Source: Tuctoria greenei (Eukaryota; Streptophyta; Magnoliopsida; Poales; Poaceae). From it: DNA of 64,000 nt. The translations under genes and the position numbers were made by a program. Shown here in pieces: positions 55,919-64,000 of this stretch. The stretch covers positions 99,495,591-99,559,590 of the forward strand of contig JAYESD010000003.1 of NCBI GenBank assembly GCA_036927565.1, in the 5' to 3' direction. Every line of letters starts with the position of its first letter. The first letter of the stretch is position 1. The notes below the pieces were generated by a model. It saw only the letters and a program-made list of their open reading frames with translations, was not told the DNA's origin and did no database searches.

Positions 55919-58490
55919 TGTAAAACCCCACTTTTATTGCATGTAAATTCAGTTATGAGTTTTGTGATCAACTATATTAGAGATCCAATATAGTGGTACA
56001 CATGAACTTAATACCATCCAAACCTTTCTTGCACTCATGGTTAAATTTTATTAACATGAGTATTGGACTTCACCACTAATTCTAGAATGATTCTATTCAC
56101 CTCTCTTCAAATTTTAGAATTATTTGGATGAAGTTTGTTAAGGCAATTTAAAGTGCAGTACTATTTATAGAGGCTCTAAATTTTTCCTGGACCTTCCAAT
56201 ATTCTCAATAGCTTGCCTGCAAAAATTTCAAGATTTTAGGAACTCATTTGCTATTTTATTTGAGACGCTTAGCAAATTTGAATCAAATTTAAATCTGAAT
56301 TTTAAATTCTTTTCCAACTTCTTTGAACATAAGATTTGAGTTCACCATTGTGTTCAGAATAATTCATTTACCATCTCCACAAAATTTCATGATTTTTGGA
56401 GTTGATCTTCTATTTTTAAATGAATTTTTAACTTTACTGCTGGAGTCTGACTGAACTGTGGGCCCCACAGGTCAGCCTCTGCTGAACGGATCAGCTCGGC
56501 CGCCTGCCATCTCTGCACCGGAGCTCGCCCGCTTGACAGCGCACGGGCATGCAAGCTCCAGCGAGCTGCTTGCTTGCTTGCCGCGGCGCTATAAAAGGCC
56601 CGGCCGCCGCTCCGTTGTTTCCTTTCCCCGATCAGTTTTCCCCCTCTCGTTATTTCTTCTCCGCCGCGCGCCATGGTCGCCGCTCGCCTCTGCTCCTTGG
56701 TGCACTGCCGTTTCACGCAGTTTCAAGCCGCGATCCTAAAAGCTTAAAGGTGCGCCTAGTCGAGCTCTAACTCACGGTGCAAACCGTTTCCTTTTTCATT
56801 GAGAAATGAGCAAGTTACCAGTCTTCTTTTTTCCAGCCGATGTGAGGAAGCTCGCTCAGTTTCCGTTTCAATTCTGTTTCTACAAGTAAATATTCTTTGC
56901 AATTGCTTAGAGATAGTTTCTATAGGTCCTAGCGCTCCTACCTGAGCAAAAACCCCGAAAAGTTATCGAGCAACGGCCGAGGAAATCGAGTTTTGCTCGC
57001 CGCCGGTGAGGAAGCCTCGGTTCACCGTCGAGCTCATAGTTTTCGATTGTTTCATCCTCTCCCACGTCCAGTTCCTTGATCTGCATCGTCAGGTCCAGAG
57101 TGGTTTGATCTACTCTGGAGCGAGTTCCAGGTTGCCTGAGCGCTCACCGCCACCGCCGCTGTCGCAAATCCATTTCCGGCGAGTTTCTGGTCCCATCGAC
57201 TTCACCGTCGTGCTCAGCGACTCCAAAAACCCCCAGTCGGCGAGTTTGGGCGAGTTTGGCCCGTTGGTTTAGCCGGTGGCGAGCTCGCCGGTGAGTCACC
57301 GCCGCGGGCGCCGCCTCGCGCGGGCGTTGGCCCGAGGTGGGAGACAACCCCGTGGGGCTCACCTGCCATTAGCTGCGGGATCACGGTGCGGCTGGGATTC
57401 CGTGCGGCTGCGCGCAAAGAAATATGTGGACCGCGGTGTTGCATTGACCAGAACACGCCACGTGGCCCATGGGACCCACCCGATTGAATTTGAATTCTGG
57501 CGCCAATATTTTATTAAATTAATTCCAGAAAATTGTTCAAATTTCGAAATTGAATATCTCTGTGTAGACTACTCCAAAAATCTTCAAACAAATTTTGTTT
57601 GAAAGCCCTTGACCTCTAGTTTCTTTTAGTACCAGATAGGTTCTGTGAAACTTAATTTTAAAGTCTGTAAAACATAATCTTTCCAAATACAAACATAATT
57701 TTTCCGGATGAACCTTCCACTGGAAAAATCCCCAAAATTCACATAAAGTACCTTGACCTATTCTTAGTTACCAGAAAAAGTGTGGAGCCATTGAACCTGT
57801 TTAGCTTGGTCATATTTCCAATTCTTTCCTGCTGGTTCAGTTTTCTTCCAAAACTGTATTCAGAAAATAGTATCCTTTTCTAAATTCAGTTTCTCCCAGA
57901 AGAATTGCCCTAAAAATCCCAAATAAAATCCTGTATGATCCTTACACCATAAGCAAACAGGCTGTACAGTTGGATTGGTATGAGACCCTGTATAACATCC
58001 TGTTTAATTCAATCATCTTTTTCCTTGATTGAATTATCGCAGATGTTCAGTTGCTTTGTTATACCCCAAAATTGGACTGAACATTACTTTAGTCGTGTAC
58101 TAGCTTATGTAAAAATTTGATATTTATGTGACCTAATCTTCTAGGCCAAATTCAGTTCCTAAACTGAAAGATAATTGGTTAAGCTTATTCAATTAGTAAA
58201 TAATTGCCAAAGGGCTTAACCACTTTGATTATCTTTTGCTCCTTGCCAAAAATCTCTATAATAGTCATTAGTATGTCTCAACAAAGTCCCAAAGCCAATT
58301 AAGATCATCACTTGCTATGATCATTAGATGTTAATTTGTATAATTTTTATAGTTATTATTTCAAAATCATTCATATACCATATTGTATGCATGACGCGTA
58401 GTGACCGAAGTCGAGGAGGCACCGGGGGGCAGTGGAAGTGTACCTTCCTGATACTAACCCCGACTCGGACCTGGATCCAGGCAAGCCCCG
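55919..58490 (+). repeat. 3' LTR of the chromovirus, first 2.57 kb
   Basis: Closely follows 44004-46590, with small indels, and stops at GGCAAGCCCCG. The same bases in the 5' LTR continue GTTTGC, but here a Tat-type LTR begins. CCCCG (58486-58490) is the probable target duplication of that insertion. Confidence 0.85.
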
Positions 58491-59365
58491 TGTCGGTGGT
58501 TTTGATCCAGCAGATCTCCCGACACTACTAAAGTGTTTGCGGAGTTTGAAGTTCGGTGTGGGCGCGCGGAGATTCAAGAAGGTGAAATGTAAAATGACAC
58601 AAGAGACACGAAGGTTTACGTGGTTTGGGCCGCCTGAGCGTAATACCCTACTCCACGGGATGTGTTGGTGTTGTATTGGATGTATGAACTCAACGTGAGT
58701 TGAGAGTGCGCGATCAGATCAGAGCAGGTTAGATCCCTCCGATCCGTCCCGATGTATCGTCGGCCTGTCCTTTTATAGTGTAAGGACATGCCGTTACAAG
58801 TTGGCCTAGCCCGACATGTGGCCCCTGCGGTTACGAATATTGATACACATTTGATGCGCTTAATTACCCTTAATGACCGAATTATGGGCTTTAACAGCAC
58901 CGTTACTGGTAATTAAAGTCATACGATCGTGTGTCATTAACATAGTATTAATGACACTTAATCAGGTCTTGAAGTCCTTGATTCCCTTTTGAAGATCTGG
59001 AGCCGTTGTGGAGTCTACCGGAGGTTGAAGGCTGAAGATCCGACGGTGGGACACATGGCAGCTCCGGAGCATTCTGTGGGGAACAGATAGGTCCGGTGCC
59101 ACCAGACACGTGTCAGTTCCGGAGCTTCCCTCGGTCTGGGGTTAGGTCCGGGGGTGCCGTTATGGTACATAGCCCGGAGCTCCCCCCTGGTGGGCGGTAG
59201 CTCCGGTTCGATGGTACACGTGGCGACCCTGGGACTAACCATGTTGGGGAAGCGGGTCCGTTTATGTCTGACATGTGGGCCTCTGAAGGTCTTCAAATCA
59301 AGTAGATGACATTCTCTTGAGATCTTTGTAATCTCAAGGGGTATACGGTACCCAGGGTATTGACA
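58491..59365 (-). repeat. 3' LTR of the Tat-type element (875 bp)
   Basis: The minus strand starts TGTCAATACCCTGGGTACC and ends AACCACCGACA. A TATA box (TATAAAAGGAC) lies at 58771-58777. The stretch after it (GTGGAGTAGGGTATTACGCT) is a phrase common in LTRs of this lineage in grasses. AGCTCCGG-type motifs are at 59045-59215. Confidence 0.8.
58771..58777 (-). promoter_or_regulatory. TATA box of the Tat-type LTR
   Basis: The minus strand reads CACTATAAAAGGACAGG, about 590 bp inside the LTR start. Confidence 0.65.
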
Positions 59366-59384
59366 GTGGCCCCCTGGGCCCATC
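59366..59384 (-). promoter_or_regulatory. Polypurine tract of the Tat-type element
   Basis: The minus strand reads GGGCCCAGGGGGCCAC immediately before the LTR start at 59365. It fixes the orientation and identifies 58491-59365 as the 3' LTR. Confidence 0.65.
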
Positions 59385-59900
59385 TCTGGGAAGACCTCTT
59401 GGGCGAAGTCATTCCTCCGGAGGTGGGTCTATCCTTCGACTTTTGAGCCGAGTCTCCAAAAGTCTTCAGATGTGCCGTTGGCGATAGTTTTGGAGTTAAA
59501 TCCTTGCCACCTGGCACGTCCCGAGTGCGGCAAATGAGATCTTTGGCGTGCGGATCTCACGCAATTGAAGGTCACCGGTTCCCGATGCGAAAATCATATC
59601 GGTTTCGCGCGCCTTGTCAGGCTGCCGCCTTCGGGCTTCCCGCCTTCCGTGATGACAACCGTTCACCTGGGTAAGGACCTCGACTTGATCATCGGGGTGG
59701 TCCCGGTCCCTCTTGTCATCGGCAGGGTGAAATTTTTGAGTAGTATCTTCGACTTCCCTGCGGTTTCCATCCAAGTGTTGCGAGGGCTTACTTAAGAAGT
59801 AAAGCGCGCACCGTCTGGGGTTCTTTACGCCTCTCATCTGATCTTGCGCTCAAACTCCCAACTTGTGCTTCCTTTTCCTCTCTTGCCTCGCTGTGCCGTG
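59385..59900 (+). promoter_or_regulatory. Upstream region of the antisense gene
   Basis: About 500 bp between the polypurine tract and the antisense ORF start, without a convincing reading frame. Any promoter for the plus-strand gene must lie here or in the adjacent LTR. No clear TATA box was identified. Confidence 0.3.
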
Positions 59901-61290
59901 ATGGAGTTGGGTCTCTGCGAGAGCCGCTTGAAGACCGAAGGTGACCTGAAGAAGGTCTGGGCCCTCATGGTGTGGTCCCCAGACTTCTTCAACTGCCTGG
60001 TCCGCGCCGGGGGAGAGCTCCAGTTCGAGAAGGAGCACGCCGGCGATATGGTGTACTTCTCTTCGTACGCCATGGTGGGGTTGATCCCACCTTTTTCCTC
60101 CTTTTTCTTGATGCTGCTAGACTTCTATGGTCTGCAGCTGTACCACCTTGGCCCCCACTCCATTCTTCTAGTGTCTGTCTTCGTCCACTTCTGTGAAATG
60201 TGGGTGGGCACCCCCCCTGCATTGAGCTTTTCCGAACCTTCTTCACCGTCCATACCACCGGTAGGAGTAATGAGTACCTTGGCTTCTACTACTTCGTCAA
60301 GCGCAAGAAGTGCCCATTCAAGTACCTCCGGTCATTTACCTCTGGAAAGTGGGATGATTGGAAGAAGGACTGGATAGTCATCCGGGTGGAGGAGCACGAG
60401 AAGCTGGAGCTGCCCGAAGGCCTCCCCAACATCGACACTGCAGTCTGGAGTGAAGCTCTGGTGTTGTCGGATGCCTTCAACCCTGCTCTGACCAGGATCC
60501 GCCAGTGTGTGGAGGTAGGATTAACTCCTCAGGCGATATTTTGCAATTTCCTGGTCAACAGGTGGGCACCGCTGAAGAGGAGAGAAAAACTCGCTTGGGC
60601 CCTCAACAGTGTGATGGACGACGACCAGGTCGTGACCGGACTGAAGTCCAACATGACGGGGGCGACCTTGGAGTTTCATCTCAAGAAGTTCCTGCACGAC
60701 ATCGACGTTGTGGGTGATGACTTGACCCCGCCACCAGCTTTCCTCCCCCTGAACATGGAAGTAGAGTTCAGCAGGGAGCTCTGGCGGACGATGCTGGTGC
60801 TTGACGACCTTGGTGTCATCATGAGAAGATCAACCTCCAGGGTGGTGATCCCTGGGGCTTCTGAAGGTGGCTCCAACCCTACCCCCAAGCCACGGACCGA
60901 AGTCGTCGGCAAGGGCAAGGAGCCGGCGGACGAACCTTCGAGCTGGAAGAGGAAGCTGAAGCATGCCGACGGAAGGTTCGTCAGGCCTGCATCCTCTACA
61001 GCAGCTCCTTCTCCCTGGAGGTGGAGGTCTTCTACAATTGCGACAGCTGTACCTGCAGTAGCGTCTTCCCGGGGTGCTAGCTCCGGGCATGTGACTCCAG
61101 CACCAGGGCCAGTTGAGGCCTCTGGGTCCGGAGGTTCTTCCCGGTCGAGGGGGCCCTTGACTAAGGAAATGCCCGCGGCTGCAACAAGTTTCGGGGGGCC
61201 TTCCGGAGCTACCACACCGGCGGCGGCTATGGTCAGCCCAGAACGCCCGGGAAAGAGATTCCGTGCAAGCTGGTGCGGAAGCCTTCTGAG
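59901..61290 (+). pseudogene. Antisense ORF of the Tat-type element, exon 1 (PF04195-like)
   Basis: From ATG 59901 (MELGLCESRLKTEGDLKKVW) the frame reads FEKEHAGDMVYFSSYAMVGL and LDFYGLQLYHLGPHSILLVS. It shifts in a C7 run at 60211-60217, then continues ELFRTFFTVHTTGRSNEYLG, YFVKRKKCPFKYLRSFTSGK and CVEVGLTPQAIFCNFLVNRW. These are core features of the 'putative gypsy type transposon' domain common in grass genomes. The C-terminal part is Ser/Pro/Ala-rich. A GT at 61291 begins a 78-bp intron ending AG at 61368. It is transcribed opposite to the retroelement's own genes. The function is unknown. Confidence 0.75.
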
Positions 61291-61368
61291 GTAATTTTTA
61301 ATATTTACCTCAGACAGTTGTTTTGTTGTAGAAACTGTTTTTTAAGTTTCTTCATCCATCATCTGCAG

Positions 61369-63391
61369 CGTTCCCAAGAAGAGAAGTGAGGCTTCACCCT
61401 CAGCCACAGCAGCTGAAGCTGTGAGGGCGGAGGCTTCGGCTCCTGTCCCGGTGCCGCCCCAAGTGGTGGCTGAAGCTGCGGCAGCTCCGGCGCCAACTGT
61501 CGTGGTCATGGACCTCGACTCATCCCCTAAGACTCCTGTGGTCGCACCGGACCACGGGAGAGAAGATGTGCCAGCGGCACCTGCCCTGGAGGTTGAAGCC
61601 TCGGGTCTTGATGCTGAGATGACGGAAGCTCCGGCCATTGAGCCAGAGGAAGCAGTGATTCCGGCCCCAGAGCCGGAAATTGTCGAAGCCTCGGCGGTTG
61701 AGCCGGATGTTGAGGAAGTCCTGGCGGTTGAGCCGGCTACCTCCGAAGCTCCAATTGTAGACCTTCCGGCGCCTGAGCCAGTTGAGGTTGAAGCTCCAGC
61801 CTCAGGGCTGGTTGCTGTTGACCTTCCGGCGCCCAAGCCGGTTGTCGCGGAGGCATCAACACTTGAACCCATGGCGGTCGAGGTGCCAACACCCGAGCCA
61901 CCAGCGGAGGAGGAGCCCAGGACAGAGCCTGAAGTTGCCCCTGCTCCGGAAGTGATGATGTCGGAGGTGCCTGCTGCTGGGCCAAGGTGCCCAGATGAAG
62001 TCGCTGGACCCCTGTTCGAGGGGGCAAACGAAGACCTGGCGGCAGGGCCTTCGGAACCACTTTCAGAGGTTGGAACTTCGTCTGTGGGACCCTCCTCAGT
62101 GGCGACTGAGGCTATCCTGGAGGACGGCCCTAGTGCCGTGGAGGCTCAGGGGACCACTCTTGTGGTGTGGGACCCGATTATTGTAAGCGAGAACCCGCTA
62201 GAACCAGCGGAGGAGACCCCAGCAGGTCTGGACCCTATTCCCCTGTCGTTGTCCACTGACAACGCTTGCTCCAGTCTGCATCAAGTCCAGCTGGCGTTCT
62301 ACCACGACAGCAAGGCTCTTGAAGAGGAGCGCCAAACCCTTAGGCGGTGGTGTAACCGGCTCTACTTCGAGACCAAGCTGGCGCAGTCGAGGCTGGCAGA
62401 CGACAAAGAGTGGATCAAACAGGAGAAGGTCTGCCTGGAATACTGGGGCAAATTATTGGATGATAGGGAGAGCTCAACTCGTGCCCTCGACGCTCAATCC
62501 TGGGCCATTTATGAGCAGACCAAGGAAGCTAATAGTGCGGCTGATGATGGCCAAGAAAGGCTTGAAGCCATTAACACTACTCTCGTCAAGCGCCGGGAGG
62601 CACTTCAGGAGAGGGAGAAGAGGCTCAAAGACGAAGAGCAAAAACTCCTAGAGCTGCGGGTTGACGTCTTGAAGAGGGAGGAGGATCTTGCCGAAAAGGT
62701 GGCTCTGGCTGACAAGGGCCTCGAGGAACGGCCAAGAAATCGGAGGAGCGTTGCGTTGAGGAGGAGGAGAAGGCCTGGGTGTGAGGGCAGGAACTCTACC
62801 AGCAAGAGTGTGCCATCGCTCCCAGGAAGAAGAAAGTGAGGGGCAGGGAGAAGGACCTGGTTGACTGCCGGAACAGGGTCTACCTCCGGGAGGAGGAGCT
62901 CGGAAAACTCGAGAAGCAGGTTTCTGAAAAGATTCAGCAAAATACCAAAGAGGTTGAGCGCCTTGCTCGCAAGAATTCAGAACCGGCAGCGGCCAAAAGA
63001 TCCTTGGAGGAACTGAAGGGCTTGAGGGCTGCGGACTCCCTTCAGGTTTGGGAGTTCTTGAGAAAAGCCAATGATGCGCTGACATCGATGGCCTTCAGCC
63101 CCGTGCGTCTGTATGATCCGGAGTCGGAGCCGGACCTGGCGTTGCAGGCGTTGAGCTCGGCGGGTAGCAAACTCTCCAAGGTGGGTGATGTCATCGCGGA
63201 CCAGTTGGAGGTTGAGGGGCAGTCCCTGGCAAATAACATCGCAGAGTATATGCTGACGTGCTACACCAGCCGGGATCCCCAATTTCCTCTACCCGGTGCT
63301 TGAAGGTCCCATCGAAGGAGAAGGTGAAGCTACCCGAGCCAACGTGTCGGAGGTTGCTCAGAAGGTCGCCCAGTTCTTTCATAGGGTCTAG
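61369..63391 (+). pseudogene. Antisense ORF of the Tat-type element, exon 2 (repeats and coiled coil)
   Basis: After the intron (61291-61368) the frame begins SVPKKRSEASPSATAAEAV. It is followed by about 250 residues of degenerate EAPA(I/V)EPE / DLPAPEPV-type acidic repeats and then a long coiled coil (SKALEEERQTLRRWCNRLYF, EALQEREKRLKDEEQKLLEL). A frameshift near 62740-62836 leads to REKDLVDCRNRVYLREEELG and LRKANDALTSMAFSPVRLYD, and another near 63290 leads to VAQKVAQFFHRV and a TAG at 63389-63391. The Pro/Glu-rich part plus coiled coil is the usual C-terminal half of these proteins. Frameshifts mean it is not intact here. Confidence 0.65.
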
Positions 63392-64000
63392 GACCATCTC
63401 CGTAGCTCCCAATTGTATTCTCTCCTTTTCTTCCCCAATTTTGTAATCCCTTGTCTCCAGATGAATGAAATCCAAATTTTTGTGAATTTCATTTTTTGTC
63501 TTCAACACTTTTGTCTTCACATGGCCCCCTGGTAGATGTACACAATTTGATTGTGAACATGTACTAAGAGGATATTGTGTTTTGTTGAAGACTCGTTTGC
63601 TTCGAACTTGTAGAGTGTAGGTCCGAAGTCTTCGATAGTGAAGGCCCCCTGAGGTTATCGGAGCTCAGAAGCTCCAGCATTGACTACCGTCGGAGCTCAG
63701 TCGCTCCGGCAATAGTCCCTATCAACGCGTAGAGCATCGATAGTTAGCCCTCCGGGGTGTCGGAGCTCAGTAGCTCCGGCAGTGACCTTTGCCAACGCGT
63801 AGTTTGTCGGCAGCAAACTCCGCTTGTGGGGTCTTCTCACCATCTTTTATTCTGCGTCGACAGCTGGCCCCCCTAGCTTTACCGGAGCTTGGTTGCTCCG
63901 GTGATGCTCGTTTTCAATGTTTAACATCGATTACAAGCCACCTAGGGTGAGTCGGAGCTTCGTTAGCTCTGGCTTTTCTCCATCAACGTGGATTCTTTAT
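63392..64000. repeat. Spacer with hairpin-like CGGAGCT...AGCTCCGG repeats
   Basis: Beyond the antisense stop is a T-rich tail, then from about 63655 to the window end at least four units of CGGAGCTCAGTNGCTCCGG form, each an inverted repeat around a short loop (63655-63680, 63690-63710, 63758-63782, 63880-63902), with a fifth partial copy near 63953. CAACGCGTAG recurs between units. No ORF is seen. Confidence 0.65.

Larger units (their letters stand above)
44004..58490 (+). mobile_element. Tekay/Del-like chromovirus (Gypsy), 3' LTR interrupted
   Basis: TGTAAAACCCCACTTTTATT starts both LTRs (44004 and 55919). The element has a 4-kb 5' LTR, initiator-Met PBS, a long leader with an extra ORF, gag, protease, RT, RNase H, integrase and a C-terminal chromodomain. 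The left flank GCATC (43999-44003) should be its target duplication, but the right end lies beyond a Tat-type insertion at 58491. LTR length, PBS and chromodomain together point to the Tekay/Del lineage. Confidence 0.9.
58491..64000 (-). mobile_element. Tat-type Gypsy retrotransposon (minus), 3' part with antisense gene
   Basis: The 3' LTR is at 58491-59365, followed by a polypurine tract and then a gene on the opposite strand. Tat-lineage Gypsy elements of grasses are known for an antisense ORF between pol and the 3' LTR, and the protein here is the 'putative gypsy type transposon' family (PF04195). Pol and the 5' LTR lie beyond the window. The element is inserted in the chromovirus 3' LTR. 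Confidence 0.8.

Noticed and set aside
58491..58698. Plus-strand frame at the end of the chromovirus 3' LTR
   Set aside because: It spans the junction with the Tat-type LTR and is explained by that LTR's R/U5 region.
61342..61872. 176-codon minus frame rich in Ser/Ala/Gly
   Set aside because: Shadow of the acidic Pro repeat tract of the antisense gene.
59901..63391. Host gene at the right edge
   Set aside because: Considered because of intron and length, but the domain, the adjacent polypurine tract and the LTR place it inside a Tat-type element.

Overview
The window is plant nuclear DNA, almost certainly from a grass (Poaceae). The evidence is the set of families present: Sirevirus-type Copia elements, a Tekay/Del-type chromovirus with LTRs of about 4 kb, a Tat-type Gypsy element carrying the antisense 'putative gypsy type transposon' ORF, En/Spm (CACTA) elements with TNP2 transposase, and a tRNA-derived SINE resembling rice SINEs. 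An Oryza-like genome is plausible but not proven. I see no intact single-copy host gene, no rRNA or tRNA gene and no CRISPR array. Nearly every kilobase can be assigned to a transposable element, many nested in one another.

Left block (1-20247): an old minus-strand LINE (ORF1 to the right, ORF2 endonuclease and linker to the left) is the substrate for at least five insertions. Reading right to left they are a Sirevirus solo LTR (16112-19510, itself holding a second solo LTR at 17404-18947), CACTA-2 (6681-15694, TSD ATA), CACTA-1 (2513-5865, TSD GTA), a miniature LTR retrotransposon with 148-bp LTRs (1081-1925), and a Gypsy element whose 5' LTR ends the LINE at 898 and which runs off the left edge. 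CACTA-2 is the most interesting object. Besides a TNP2 transposase pseudogene and a multi-exon TnpA-like gene, it carries fragments of three unrelated host genes: a purine permease C-terminus, most of an arogenate dehydrogenase catalytic region (with one frameshift and one stop), and an antiparallel beta-amylase N-terminus.

Middle block (20248-44003): two closely related Sireviruses lie in opposite orientation. The outer one (plus strand, 20248-34651, TSD ATTAT) keeps its 5' LTR, gag and a 5'-truncated 3' LTR. The inner one (minus, 23551-32978) has a long but stop-ridden gag-pol and a truncated 5' LTR. To the right lie a SINE, a short-LTR Copia remnant with a 24-base poly(G) polypurine tract, a heavily decayed third CACTA transposase, and the 3' end of a minus-strand Gypsy-like element with a tandemly repetitive 2.2-kb LTR and an extra 3' ORF.

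Right block (44004-64000): a Tekay/Del-like chromovirus (plus) has gag, protease, RT/RNase H, and integrase with a C-terminal chromodomain. It also has an unrecognised extra ORF between the primer binding site and gag. A minus-strand Tat-type Gypsy element is inserted in its 3' LTR at 58490. That element's antisense gene (plus strand, 59901-63391) fills the end of the window. Most protein-coding regions carry stops or frameshifts. The best preserved are the chromovirus integrase, the Sirevirus-1 gag and the RT part of Sirevirus-2.
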